Below are positions 9,351 through 18,075 of a stretch of DNA of 64,000 nt, piece by piece (position 1 is the stretch's first letter; every line of letters begins with the position of its first letter). A program made the translations under genes and the position numbers. Origin of the DNA: Undibacterium sp. YM2 (GTDB taxonomy: Bacteria > Pseudomonadota > Gammaproteobacteria > Burkholderiales > Burkholderiaceae_D); the NCBI RefSeq assembly GCF_009937975.1, contig NZ_AP018441.1, positions 2,294,001 through 2,358,000 of the forward strand, written 5' to 3'. Below the pieces are notes generated by a model. It saw only the letters and a list, made by a program, of their open reading frames with translations, ran no database searches and was not told the origin of the DNA.

Positions 9351-9608
9351 TTGGAAAATAGCACTCTCACATCACGTAAACCACAATTGCGTTCTATGTT
9401 GATGATCGTTTTGTGGCCAGCGTTTTTGATGGCCTGTGCGGCAACCGGCTTGTTCTTTAGCCTGGTTGACCCGATGGAATTGATTGTGCTGGACAGGCGC
9501 CTGCAAATGCATGAAACAGGTGTTTATACCATAGGCTTTTTTGCCTTCTGGTTACTGGGAATCCTGTCTAGTGGTTTAACGGCCTTGCTTGTGCAAAAAG
9601 CACATTGA
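9351..9608 (+). CDS. small two-helix membrane protein of the cco cluster
   Basis: 85 residues with no function I recognise. Two membrane helices (about residues 16-36 and 59-80) are joined by a charged loop LDRRLQMHETGVY. The start is TTG 9351, supported by AGAAGGGGA 7-10 bases upstream; there is no alternative ATG before the first helix. It lies between fixH and hemN on the same strand and is probably co-transcribed. Similar short membrane proteins accompany cbb3 genes in related bacteria, so a role in oxidase biogenesis is possible but unproven. Confidence 0.7.
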   Translation: MENSTLTSRKPQLRSMLMIVLWPAFLMACAATGLFFSLVDPMELIVLDRRLQMHETGVYTIGFFAFWLLGILSSGLTALLVQKAH

Positions 9609-9616
9609 GACCCATC

Positions 9617-11020
9617 ATGAAAATGAACGAACCGGCTGCATTTCCGGCAATAGAAATTCCAGAAGCACTGATACGCCGTTTCGACAGCCTGGGCCCCCGT
9701 TACACGTCTTATCCCACGGCAGACAGATTTGCAGAAACTTTCACGGCAGAGTCCTACATACTCTATCTGGAAGAACGCAGTCGTTTGCTGAACAAACCGC
9801 CATTATCGCTATACATACACATCCCGTTTTGTGCATCGCTGTGTTATTACTGCGCCTGCAATAAAGTCATCACTAAAGACCATGGAAGGTCGGCCAAGTA
9901 TCTTGAATACCTGGCCAAGGAATTGAAGCTGGTGACCGGTCATTTACATGCACGTGAAACCCTGAGTCAGTTGCATCTTGGTGGTGGTACGCCGACCTTT
10001 CTCAGTCATGCCGAATTGCGCCAGTTGATGCATCTGCTGCGCGAACATTTTGACTTCACCGCTGATGCCGAAATCTCCATAGAGATAGATCCGCGTACCG
10101 TTACTACCGAAACACTGCAATTACTGGCAGAGCTGGGCTTTAACCGGACCAGTCTGGGTGTACAGGACTTCAATGCAGACGTGCAAAAAGCAGTTCACCG
10201 CATACAGCCGTATGAAATGGTGGCAAGCACGGTGGCCGACAGCCGGGCCTGTGGCTTTCAGTCCATCAATTTTGATTTGATCTATGGTCTGCCGAAACAG
10301 AATCTGGAAAGTTTTTCTCAGACGCTGGACCAGGTCATCGCACTGTCTCCTGCCCGCATTGCGCTCTATAACTATGCACACCTGCCCACGCGCTTCAAGC
10401 CTCAGCGCCGCATCGCCGAAGCCGACTTGCCGTCTGCCGAGCAGCGTCTGCAGATTTTCCTGATGTCGATACGGCGCTTGCTGGCTGAGGGTTATGTCTA
10501 TATAGGCCTTGATCATTTTGCCAAACCGGACGACAGTCTGGCACTGGCGACTCTGGATGGCAGTCTGCACCGGAACTTCCAGGGTTATACGACGCGGGCA
10601 GATTGCGATCTCATCGCCCTGGGTTTGTCAGCGATAGGCAAGGTGGGGGCATCTTATGGCCAGAACCTGCGCACGCTGGATGAATACTATGCCAGCCTAG
10701 ATAAAGGTATATTGCCTGTAGAAAAAGGTTATCACCTCGATGTCGATGATATCTTGCGTCGTCAGGTCATCATGAGCCTGATGTGCAGCAATACCCTGAA
10801 TTTCAAATACCTTGAAATGCAATATGGTATTTCTTTCCCTGATTATTTTGCAGATGAGCTGCAGAGGCTGCAAGACTATGCAAAAGAGGGTATCGTCCTG
10901 GTGGATGATGTCAGTATCAGCATCCCCGCCAAAGGCCGCTTGTTTGTACGCGCACTCGCGATGGTTTTTGACCGTTATCTGTCACAGCAATCAGGTGCCA
11001 GATACTCCAAACTGATCTGA
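9617..11020 (+). CDS. hemN: oxygen-independent coproporphyrinogen III oxidase
   Basis: Radical-SAM enzyme that decarboxylates coproporphyrinogen III in haem synthesis without oxygen. 467 residues from ATG 9617; an in-frame TTG at 9605 overlaps the previous stop and is less likely. Hallmarks are GPRYTSYPTADRF near residue 30, the cluster motif CASLCYYCAC (C-x3-C-x2-C) near residue 72, LGGGTPTFLS, and the C-terminal HemN domain. Its place behind the oxidase genes fits a shared low-oxygen role, as this haem route is used when oxygen is scarce. Confidence 0.95.
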   Translation: MKMNEPAAFPAIEIPEALIRRFDSLGPRYTSYPTADRFAETFTAESYILYLEERSRLLNKPPLSLYIHIPFCASLCYYCACNKVITKDHGRSAKYLEYLAKELKLVTGHLHARETLSQLHLGGGTPTFLSHAELRQLMHLLREHFDFTADAEISIEIDPRTVTTETLQLLAELGFNRTSLGVQDFNADVQKAVHRIQPYEMVASTVADSRACGFQSINFDLIYGLPKQNLESFSQTLDQVIALSPARIALYNYAHLPTRFKPQRRIAEADLPSAEQRLQIFLMSIRRLLAEGYVYIGLDHFAKPDDSLALATLDGSLHRNFQGYTTRADCDLIALGLSAIGKVGASYGQNLRTLDEYYASLDKGILPVEKGYHLDVDDILRRQVIMSLMCSNTLNFKYLEMQYGISFPDYFADELQRLQDYAKEGIVLVDDVSISIPAKGRLFVRALAMVFDRYLSQQSGARYSKLI

Positions 11021-11021
11021 G

Positions 11022-11798
11022 ATGCTGACCCTGCCTTTGGTATTTGCCGCGATGACAGCCGGTGCCATAGGTGGGGTGCATTGCGCTGGTATGTGTGGTG
11101 GCATCTCCATGTTGCTGACACAGTCCAGGCAGAAGTCTTACGGGAGTGGTGGTAAAGTCATTCCTATTGCCCTGGCAGGGCAGCGGGCGGCAAAACACGC
11201 TTCTTTTGGTGTGCCGGTCAGTTTGCAATATCAAATCATGTTGCAAGGTGGGCGCATTTCTACCTATATGATTGCCGGTGCTGTGCTCGGCGGCCTGGGC
11301 GCAGCGGGTTTGTTATTCAAGCCTTACCTGCCAGTGCAGCAAATCATGTTCGTTCTTGGTAACCTGATGTTGATACTGCTAGGTTTGCGCGTGCTGGGTT
11401 GCTTGCCACGTCTGCCTTTTTTGCAAAATGTACTGGCAAACCTGCATGCAGGGCTGACTGACAGGCTACCATTATTACGTCAGGTGACGCGGCATCCATT
11501 CTTGATGGGTATGGGCTGGGGCTGCCTGCCTTGCGGTCTTTTGTATGGCGTGGCGCCATTTGCCTTATTATCTGGCGATGCCTGGTCTGGTGCTGTGCTG
11601 ATGCTGGTGTTTGGTCTGTTTGCGTTACCGCATTTATTGCTGACCCAGGCAGTCATGCAGCAGGCGCAAAATAATGCCATCATGCGTGGCTTGCGCTATT
11701 TGGGTGCTGCAATTCTGTTGGGAATAGGTGGATTCGGACTTTGGTATTTTGATATGAAGGATATGCCATCCTTCCTGTGCCTGGTGCCAGCAGCTTAG
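11022..11798 (+). CDS. sulfite exporter TauE/SafE family (UreH-like) membrane protein
   Basis: 258 residues with about six membrane helices. The N-terminus AGAIGGVHCAGMCGGISMLL carries the HCxxMCGG motif typical of the UreH-like TauE/SafE group found beside cbb3 oxidase genes, and GWGCLPCGLLYG repeats a cysteine motif later. Such proteins are thought to move metals or sulfur compounds; the cysteines suggest copper handling for oxidase assembly, which is inference. It starts one base after the hemN stop, so translation is probably coupled. Confidence 0.8.
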   Translation: MLTLPLVFAAMTAGAIGGVHCAGMCGGISMLLTQSRQKSYGSGGKVIPIALAGQRAAKHASFGVPVSLQYQIMLQGGRISTYMIAGAVLGGLGAAGLLFKPYLPVQQIMFVLGNLMLILLGLRVLGCLPRLPFLQNVLANLHAGLTDRLPLLRQVTRHPFLMGMGWGCLPCGLLYGVAPFALLSGDAWSGAVLMLVFGLFALPHLLLTQAVMQQAQNNAIMRGLRYLGAAILLGIGGFGLWYFDMKDMPSFLCLVPAA

Positions 11799-11811
11799 CA
11801 GGCGGACTACC

Positions 11812-12135
11812 TCAGGCCTTGATGTCAATCAGTGTGCCCAGTAACTCATCTTTCGTTTTGATAATTTTCGCAGACAGGTCAAAACCTGTCTTGAATTGTA
11901 GGGACTGCACGATTTCAGTGTTCAGGTCAGTGCCGCTCTGTTCTTGCGAGGCCAGACTGCTGCCTTCTTTACTGATATTGGCAATCACACCACCAGCAGG
12001 CTGCTCTTGAAAGCTGACTTGTTGCGGAACAAAGCCTGCCGTACTCGCATTCGCCACATTGTGACCAGAACTATCAAGTGCACGGGCATAAGCCTGGAGT
12101 CCTGAAAGGCCACTATTGAGTGCTGAAACTGACAT
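11812..12135 (-). CDS. short flagellar basal-body rod-like protein
   Basis: 107 residues. The N-terminus (SALNSGLSGLQAYARALD, SGHNVANASTAGFVPQQ) is the flagellar rod/hook N-terminal motif, and the C-terminus (DLNTEIVQSLQFKTGFDLSAKIIKTKDE) resembles the rod C-terminal helix. The middle is only about 40 residues, far shorter than FlgG or FlgE and shorter than FlgC. No other flagellar gene is nearby. It may be an orphan rod-type protein whose real partner genes lie elsewhere. Convergent with the TauE-like gene, 13 bases apart. Confidence 0.75.
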   Translation of the reverse strand: MSVSALNSGLSGLQAYARALDSSGHNVANASTAGFVPQQVSFQEQPAGGVIANISKEGSSLASQEQSGTDLNTEIVQSLQFKTGFDLSAKIIKTKDELLGTLIDIKA

Positions 12136-12251
12136 TAAAATGCTCCTGCCGCGATACGATTTTCCGTAAGCTTATACTGGATTCGCCAGGTCTGCACGCA
12201 TCTTCTGTTTGCTTAACATATTTGCTTGATGTATTTGCTTAACTTATTGAA

Positions 12252-14188
12252 TTAACTTAATGGCAAATTGATTTTCAGTTGCGTTCCTTCTCCTGGCTGG
12301 CTGTCAACCAGAAATTCGCCGTGCATGGCTTTGACGCGTTCACGCATGCCAACCAGGCCAAAAGAACGTGATTTACGCATCTCATCTGCCTCTATGCCTT
12401 TGCCATTGTCGATAATGCTGAAGCTCAGTGAGTCCGGGCTACGTTCGAAAGTAATTTGCACTTCTGTGGCATCTGCATGCCTGACTACATTCGTCAGCGA
12501 TTCCTGGACGATACGGAAGATTGCTGTGCTGTGCGCATCGTCGAGTGTCAGTTGCTCTTCGTTTGCCAGCAGGTCGCAGGTAATGCCATGGCGCTGGGAA
12601 AAATCCTTTTGCAGGGTCTGCAAGGCAAAATAGAGTCCACCTTCATCCAGTGCGCGCGGCCTGAGGTCGGTGGCGATGCGTCTCAGCGTGGTAATTGAAG
12701 TCAGAAGCAGTTGATCCATGCTGTTGATGGTTTGCTGGGTCTTGCCTGTCAACACACTGTCTCTTTGCAGCAGCGATAAATCCATGCGCAACGCGGCCAG
12801 TAACTGGCCGAGATCATCATGCAGTTCGCGGGCAATGTGCTTGCGTTCTTCCTCGCGTATGCTTTGCAGTGCTGCTGATAACTGTGTCAATTCATCGTGA
12901 TAAAGTGCCATTTTTTCTTTCGCGACCTTGCGTTCGGTAATGTCGCGGAAAATCACGGTATAAAAACGTTTGCCATTTTCTATCTGGCTGGAAATTGAAG
13001 CCTCGATGGGAAATTCTTCACCATTGGATTTGACGCCGGTGACATAAAAATCATCAAAGTTTCCCCCCATCTTTCTGCGGGTCTCGCCAGTTTCACCAAA
13101 CTGCTGTACATGTTTGCCATGTACCTTGCGGTGGCGCTCTGGTAATACAAGATCAAGTGAAGCCCCATCAGATCATCGACTTCATAACCGAAAGTGGCAG
13201 CAGCGGCAGGATTGACGAGGATGATGGATTGCGATTCGTTGATGGTGATGATGCCATCGATGGCTGTATCTATCATGCGGCTCAGACGTTCTCGCTCTAT
13301 GCTGAGCTCCTCTGCCGAGCGGGCCAGATTCTGGCTGGTTTCTGCCAGACTGGCATAAGGCGTATGGATATTCACAGAGACCATGCCACGATAAATGGCA
13401 ATGGCTGCCATTAACTGGAACACATGGCCGATGGCGACGAAGACATCATTGCCATCAGCATAGATGGCAAAATACACCTCTGAAACGGCCAGCAGGATGG
13501 CCGCAAGAAACAGGGGCGCACGTTCTATTTGCAGAAGCTCAGCTTGCTTGCCAGGTCCAGCAGAGCCTGAAATGGCCTTGCCCCGTTTGTTCAATTGATA
13601 GGCTGTGAACAGATTGATGGCGATCAGACCTGCTTCACAGGCTATTTTGAAAGAAGTTTGCCCTTCACCCTGGATATAAGTTAGCGGCAGCAGATGCGGC
13701 AGTGCGAACACCATCATCATCCATCCGGCAGTTGCTATCAAGCCTGCAATCAAGACGAAATAAGCTTGGGCCGGGCTGACTTCTGAATCCTCAGGGGCCA
13801 ATGCCAGGCCCAGCAGCGTAGTGGCAATGAATGAGCGTGACAGCAGCCAGAACAGCAGGGACTTGTGCATGTCTTCGGCATCTGGGAAGCCGGGCATGCC
13901 CTGGAAACTGATTGCATGCATGAAGCCCAGAATGGCAGTGCACAAGAACGCGACAGCCAGGATAACGCTGCTCTTTTTCCTGGCGCCGCCAAAGGCATTC
14001 CAGCAAACGATGAATACCGAAGTGAAAATCACGATGGTGATCGTTTCCAGCACGGTATGTACAGGCAGAGGTGCAGGCATCTGTATGGTGGACAGGGTTG
14101 CGTGGTTCAACCATAAAACGGCTGATAACAAGGCCAGCAAACCTGCTATCCATCGTGCTTTTACCATACTGGGATAATCATTAGCCAT
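12252..14188 (-). CDS. MASE3-PAS-NarX-type sensor histidine kinase (one-base frameshift)
   Basis: Membrane sensor kinase of about 645 residues when repaired. The start is ATG 14188. An N-terminal seven-helix MASE3-like domain (about residues 10-265) leads to a PAS domain (RLSRMIDTAIDGIITINESQ onward) and a PAC-type segment ending RDITERK. Then come a HisKA_3 dimerisation domain with phospho-acceptor His in ARELHDDLGQ and an HATPase with DNGKG and GLVGMRERV. Near 13159 the frame slips: restoring one C on the coding strand turns GLHLILYYQ into GLPLDLVLPERHRKVHG and rejoins both halves. HisKA_3 kinases pair with NarL/LuxR regulators; the one at 16793-17434 is the obvious partner. Confidence 0.85.
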
Positions 14189-14258
14189 GTGATTTTGCTT
14201 TATTGAAATGAGACCATTATTCTAATTCGTAAATGCCCGGTTAAAGCTTGAGTGCCCG

Positions 14259-14303
14259 GCTATAAAAAATAAAATGACACTCCTTTTACAAGGAGTGTCA
14301 TTT
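14259..14303 (-). terminator. rho-independent terminator after the tandem Usp gene
   Basis: Perfect 14-bp arms at 14272-14285 and 14290-14303 with a TTAC loop. Read on the minus strand the hairpin is followed by a T-rich tract (TTTTATTTTTTAT), so it ends the gene at 14331-15170. Confidence 0.88.
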
Positions 14304-14330
14304 GCCAGGCTTGAGATACCGACGATTAGT

Positions 14331-15170
14331 TTAATGTGACATCAGCACTGGCAGCGTCATACTTTGCAGAATGGTTCTGGTAACCCCACCCATGATCATT
14401 TCACGGAAGCGCGAATGACCGTAGCCACCCATGACCAGCAAATCATTGTCCTGATCGTGTGACAGCGACAATAATGCATTGCCGATATCGGTAGATGTTT
14501 TATGCACGCCAACTTCTACCTTGATACCGTGTCTTGCCAGGTACAGGGCAATATCGGCACCAGGTTGCTCGCCATGACTGTCAGGTACTGCCTTGGGATT
14601 GAAGATTGCGACATTGACCATGTCGGCGCGACGCAGCAGGGGAATTGCATCGGTGATCGCGCGGGTAGATTCACGGCTGGCATCCCAGGCAATCAAGGGG
14701 CGTTTTGCGACTGTCGTGAAATCACCTACATAAGGAATGATCAGGATGGGGCGGCCTGAATTCATGATCAGGTATTCAGGGAAATCAGGCAATACCGAGG
14801 GCGAGGGCTCGTCACGATTGGTCTGGCCTATGACTACCAGGTCGCTATACCTTGCTTGCAGGCCAACTCCACCACCGGCTTCATCATTGGCGATCATGCT
14901 TTCATAAGAATTGACGCCTAGAGCCTGGGCTTGCTGGTTAAAGTTGGCGACAGCTTTTTCTGCGCGTTCCCTTAAAAAATTCAGATGTATGCTCAGATTG
15001 GGATCGTTGGCACTGATATTGCCATCCTGATAGATAAAACGGGAAACACCGGTGACGGCAGTTCCGGTCAGATGTGCTTCGTCAGCCTTGGCAATTTCTG
15101 CCGCAACACGGATACGGAAGTTGGAACGTTCAGATTCATCGACATGAACCAGTATGGTTTTGTATGGCAT
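14331..15170 (-). CDS. tandem-domain universal stress protein (UspA family)
   Basis: 279 residues made of two Usp domains (about 1-145 and 155-279). The second has the ATP-binding signature GGYGHSRFREMIMGG (G-2x-G-9x-G) and ends TRTILQSMTLPVLMSH. The first begins MPYKTILVHVDESERS. Such proteins support survival during energy limitation or low oxygen; the exact target is unknown. AAGGAG seven bases upstream fixes ATG 15170. It lies next to an FNR-family gene and has a long dyad in its leader. Confidence 0.9.
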   Translation of the reverse strand: MPYKTILVHVDESERSNFRIRVAAEIAKADEAHLTGTAVTGVSRFIYQDGNISANDPNLSIHLNFLRERAEKAVANFNQQAQALGVNSYESMIANDEAGGGVGLQARYSDLVVIGQTNRDEPSPSVLPDFPEYLIMNSGRPILIIPYVGDFTTVAKRPLIAWDASRESTRAITDAIPLLRRADMVNVAIFNPKAVPDSHGEQPGADIALYLARHGIKVEVGVHKTSTDIGNALLSLSHDQDNDLLVMGGYGHSRFREMIMGGVTRTILQSMTLPVLMSH

Positions 15171-15221
15171 GTTTTACTCCTTGATGTGAAATCCGGGAAA
15201 GAAAACAAATACAAGTTCAGC

Positions 15222-15256
15222 CATCTTTTTGCCATGGCAAACATGGCAAAAAGATG
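15222..15256. repeat. 15-bp perfect inverted repeat in the usp leader
   Basis: Arms CATCTTTTTGCCATG (15222-15236) and CATGGCAAAAAGATG (15242-15256) with a 5-base spacer, between the FNR-like gene and the tandem usp gene. On both strands T-runs precede and A-runs follow the GC core, so it is not a normal terminator. It may be an operator or an mRNA-stabilising hairpin. Confidence 0.8.
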
Positions 15257-15278
15257 ATGCTACTTGTTAAAGCTTACA

Positions 15279-16166
15279 CTAATTTAAGGCAACAGCAACT
15301 TCTTTGCCCCATTGCGGCAGCAAATTCTTACCAACTAAAGCCGACACTTTTTCGCTGACCTTGATGCGTGCCTTGGCTGGTGGCAGGCGACGCAGGGTTT
15401 TCAGCGCGGGCACATCGTTCAGGGCGATCTGACGCTGATCTACGCTGATCAGACCCATTTCGTTGAAGGCTGATAGAGTGCGGCTAACAGTTTCCAGGGT
15501 CAGGCCCAGGTAGCTGCCTATCTCATGTCGTGTCATGCGCAGATTGAAGGACTTGCCAGAATAACCCAGTTGGCTGAAACGTTCACCGAGTGTCGTCAGG
15601 AAGCGGGCAACCTTGGCTTCAGCACTCAGTGCGCTGAGCATGCCTATCATGATCTGTTCACGCACCAGCTCGCGGCTCATGACGCTGAACATGGCCTGTT
15701 CCAGTTCTGCATAGGTGCGGCCCAGTGCAGAGAATGTTTTATAGGGCAGCAGTATGATGTCACAGTCGGACAGGGCCACTGCTTCCGAAGCGTGGTGCTG
15801 GTTGTGTATACCATCGATACCGAGCAAATCGCCTTTCATGGGGAAGCTCAGGACTTGTTCGTTACCGTATTCGTCAAGCAGCACCGTTTTCAAAAAACCT
15901 GAATTGACGATGTAAAGAGTGTCAAAATCCTGGCCTATGGTATGGATTCTCTGACCAGCTTTGAAGCGTACATGCTGGAACAGTACTTCTTCATCTGCTG
16001 ACGCGGCTGGAGTAGGGATGCGCAAGAGTTCACATACTTCACGCAGGTTGGACCAGAGATTGCCATGACAACGCCAGCCAGCTTCATTGGAAATGGCCGG
16101 GAAGGCAGTTTTGCTGGCAACTGAAGGCAGGCTGCTTGTACTGGTGGTGAAGGCTGCTATAGTCAT
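15279..16166 (-). CDS. Crp/FNR-family transcription regulator without canonical FeS cysteines
   Basis: 295 residues from ATG 16166, which has AAGGGA six bases upstream; a GTG at 16193 is possible but less supported. A cyclic-nucleotide-binding-like beta-roll (about residues 65-180) is followed by a dimer helix and a winged helix with FNR-type recognition sequence LGLTLETVSRTLSAF (ExxSR), which binds TTGAT-N4-ATCAA. FNR's N-terminal cluster cysteines are not reproduced: only CHGNLWSNLREVC is seen, and the beta-roll Cys is out of register. It probably responds to something other than a 4Fe-4S cluster. It lies behind the receiver gene, probably as an operon, with an FNR box upstream. Confidence 0.88.
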   Translation of the reverse strand: MTIAAFTTSTSSLPSVASKTAFPAISNEAGWRCHGNLWSNLREVCELLRIPTPAASADEEVLFQHVRFKAGQRIHTIGQDFDTLYIVNSGFLKTVLLDEYGNEQVLSFPMKGDLLGIDGIHNQHHASEAVALSDCDIILLPYKTFSALGRTYAELEQAMFSVMSRELVREQIMIGMLSALSAEAKVARFLTTLGERFSQLGYSGKSFNLRMTRHEIGSYLGLTLETVSRTLSAFNEMGLISVDQRQIALNDVPALKTLRRLPPAKARIKVSEKVSALVGKNLLPQWGKEVAVALN

Positions 16167-16196
16167 GATATTTCCCTTGTAATGTAAGGACACTGA

Positions 16197-16580
16197 TTAA
16201 TTGATTTGATGATTTGAATCTGGTTGCTGCCAGCGCAGCAGATAATCTTGTAACAGGCTAAAGTCCGTCGATTTATCAAGGAAGCCGTCTGCGCCAGCCC
16301 GCATTGCATGCAGACGGTTGTCTTCAGTTACATGATTTGTCAGTACTACAACTTTAATGCCGGGCTTGCTTTGCTTGATATTTTTCAATAACTGCAGACC
16401 GTTGCCGTCGGCAAGCTGTATGTCGAGTATCAAAGCGTCTGCGTCATTGCCCAGCAGTGCCTGATAAGCGCTACCCATATCGCTTGCCACTCCCAATACA
16501 TGCATGCCAGGCACTTCTTCGACTAACCGTATCAGGCGGTTCTGAATCAGGACTGAATCTTCAAGGATGTACAGGTTCAT
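16197..16580 (-). CDS. single-domain response-regulator receiver protein
   Basis: 127 residues forming only a CheY-like receiver. The acidic pocket is ILEDS at residues 5-9, the phospho-acceptor Asp lies in ALILDIQLADG (about residue 53), Thr in VVLTNH (about 81) and Lys in FLDKSTD (about 103). No output domain follows. It may act as a phosphate sink or protein-interaction partner for the nearby kinase. The stop is 30 bases before the FNR-like gene, so they are probably co-transcribed. Confidence 0.88.
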   Translation of the reverse strand: MNLYILEDSVLIQNRLIRLVEEVPGMHVLGVASDMGSAYQALLGNDADALILDIQLADGNGLQLLKNIKQSKPGIKVVVLTNHVTEDNRLHAMRAGADGFLDKSTDFSLLQDYLLRWQQPDSNHQIN

Positions 16581-16631
16581 TTGTAAATGCTGTGCTTGTT
16601 TGCTTAGGCTCTATTATCGTAAGCATGGGCT

Positions 16632-16645
16632 TTGATTTAAATCAG
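16632..16645 (-). promoter_or_regulatory. FNR-type box upstream of the receiver/FNR operon
   Basis: TTGAT-TTAA-ATCAG on the plus strand (9 of 10 conserved bases), 52 bases upstream of the receiver start at 16580. It suggests autoregulation by the FNR-like protein or control by a true FNR. Confidence 0.65.
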
Positions 16646-16685
16646 GGGATGCTGATTTGAAGTGTCAGATTTGGCGCTGCCGGTG

Positions 16686-16699
16686 TAGGAATATTCCTA
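16686..16699. promoter_or_regulatory. 14-bp perfect palindrome TAGGAATATTCCTA
   Basis: Perfect palindrome in the 212-base gap between the NarL-type regulator and the receiver gene, centred 54 bases upstream of the FNR box centre. A plausible operator for a dimeric regulator. Its owner is not known. Confidence 0.5.
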
Positions 16700-16792
16700 G
16701 ACGGCAATTTGTATGGACTGATAAGGCGCAGGGCATCCTGCCCTCAGGGCCTGCTCTGGAATATTAATGTTCAGGAAGGGCGAGGGAGTATT

Positions 16793-17434
16793 TCAGGCCT
16801 GCGGCTGCAGGAGGTGGTGTGCTACCGCGTATTGCACGAGGTCAGACAGGTTGCTCATATTCATTTTTTGCATGATACGGGTTTTGTGTGTACTGACTGT
16901 TTTTACGCTTAAATGCAGGATTTCACCAATTTCGGTGATGGACTTGCCTTTCACCAGGTGGGTGAATACTTCAAATTCACGGTCAGACAGGCTGGTGTGT
17001 GGCTGGCTGTCATCCGCAGGCATGGCGCTCATGGCCAGTTGTTCGGCCACTTCTATGCTGATGTACGGGCGCCCGGAAGCAACCTTGCGCAAGGCAGTGA
17101 CCAGTTGCGTGCCTGCACTTTCCTTGGTCAGGTAACCGCGTGCACCGGCGCGTATGGCACGCACGGCATATTGTTCTTCTTCATGCATGGTCAGTATCAG
17201 GATGGGTAATTTGGGGAACTCATCCTTGATCTGGCGTATCAGGTCAACGCCGCTACGTCCGGGCATGGACAAGTCCATGAGCAAGACATCAAATTCGGTA
17301 TTACGTACTTTTTCCAGTGTATCGAAACCATCAACTGCTTCGGCAACTACCTGTATGTCTTCTATGCCATCAAGTATGCGTTTCAGTCCTTCACGCATGA
17401 TAGTGTGGTCGTCGGCAATCAGGATGCGGGTCAT
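16793..17434 (-). CDS. NarL/LuxR-type response regulator
   Basis: 213 residues starting MTRILIADDHTIMREGLKRI at ATG 17434. An in-frame start 24 codons upstream adds unconserved residues; ATG 17434 has no clear Shine-Dalgarno. The receiver has DD at residues 8-9, phospho-acceptor Asp in VLLMDLSMPGRSG (about 54) and Lys in YLTKESAGT (about 104). The LuxR-type helix-turn-helix (LSDREFEVFTHLVKGKSITE, then HLSVKTVSTHKTRIMQKM) occupies about 148-205. Likely partner of the kinase at 12252-14188. Its targets are unknown, but cbb3, usp and the receiver gene are candidates by proximity. Confidence 0.9.
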   Translation of the reverse strand: MTRILIADDHTIMREGLKRILDGIEDIQVVAEAVDGFDTLEKVRNTEFDVLLMDLSMPGRSGVDLIRQIKDEFPKLPILILTMHEEEQYAVRAIRAGARGYLTKESAGTQLVTALRKVASGRPYISIEVAEQLAMSAMPADDSQPHTSLSDREFEVFTHLVKGKSITEIGEILHLSVKTVSTHKTRIMQKMNMSNLSDLVQYAVAHHLLQPQA

Positions 17435-17559
17435 AGGGGCAATAGGGCAACAATGCGTGTTCGGTGGTACACCGGCACTTTCTTGTGCCAGTGCAAAGTT
17501 AGCCACTATTGTACTGTAGCCTGACGCCGGATGTGTTCTGGCGGTGGCTTATTGACGAT

Positions 17560-18015
17560 TTAGTGATGCTTTATTCTATGTACCAGCACAGGTATCTGGC
17601 ACAGAGACAAGACCTTGGTAGTGACACTGCCGAGGATGAATTGCCCCAGACCGCTGCGGCCATGTGAACCCATGAAGATCAGGTCGCAGGCATATTCTTG
17701 CGCAGTGTGGACGATTTCCTTGGCCGTGGAATCATTGAATTGTATGACTTCCTGATAGGGCAGGCCAGCGGCGGCAGCGGCCTCCCTGACGGGTTGCAGA
17801 TAACTTTCAGCCAGGGTCTGCATGGCAGCCTGATATTCTTCTTCAGTTGGTCCATTGGGAGGAAGTATGTCCACATAGAGTGGATACTGATAGTTGCCCG
17901 CAACAAAAACGGCGACGACTTCTGCCTTTAATTGCTGGGCAAATTCCAGCCCTGCTGCAACACAGGCATGTGACAGTTCAGAGCCATCGGTGGGTAACAA
18001 GATTCTGGAGTACAT
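17560..18015 (-). CDS. universal stress protein UspA family, single domain
   Basis: 151 residues starting MYSRILLPTDGSELSHACV at ATG 18015. The ATP-binding signature GSHGRSGLGQFILGS (G-2x-G-9x-G-S) lies near residue 117 and the C-terminus is QIPVLVHR. One FNR-like box lies 61 bases upstream. The single-domain form is common among Anr-regulated survival proteins. Confidence 0.92.
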   Translation of the reverse strand: MYSRILLPTDGSELSHACVAAGLEFAQQLKAEVVAVFVAGNYQYPLYVDILPPNGPTEEEYQAAMQTLAESYLQPVREAAAAAGLPYQEVIQFNDSTAKEIVHTAQEYACDLIFMGSHGRSGLGQFILGSVTTKVLSLCQIPVLVHRIKHH

Positions 18016-18075
18016 ATCCTGCGCCTTTCATCGTTGAACTTGAAACCAGTATGCTTTCTGATTGTTGCACCAGCT

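Noticed and set aside
12252..13070. Stand-alone soluble histidine kinase
   Set aside because: It is the frame-shifted C-terminal half of the kinase starting at 14188; one added base joins the PAS domain.
15279..16166. Canonical oxygen-sensing FNR/ANR
   Set aside because: The N-terminal cysteine pattern needed for the 4Fe-4S cluster is absent.
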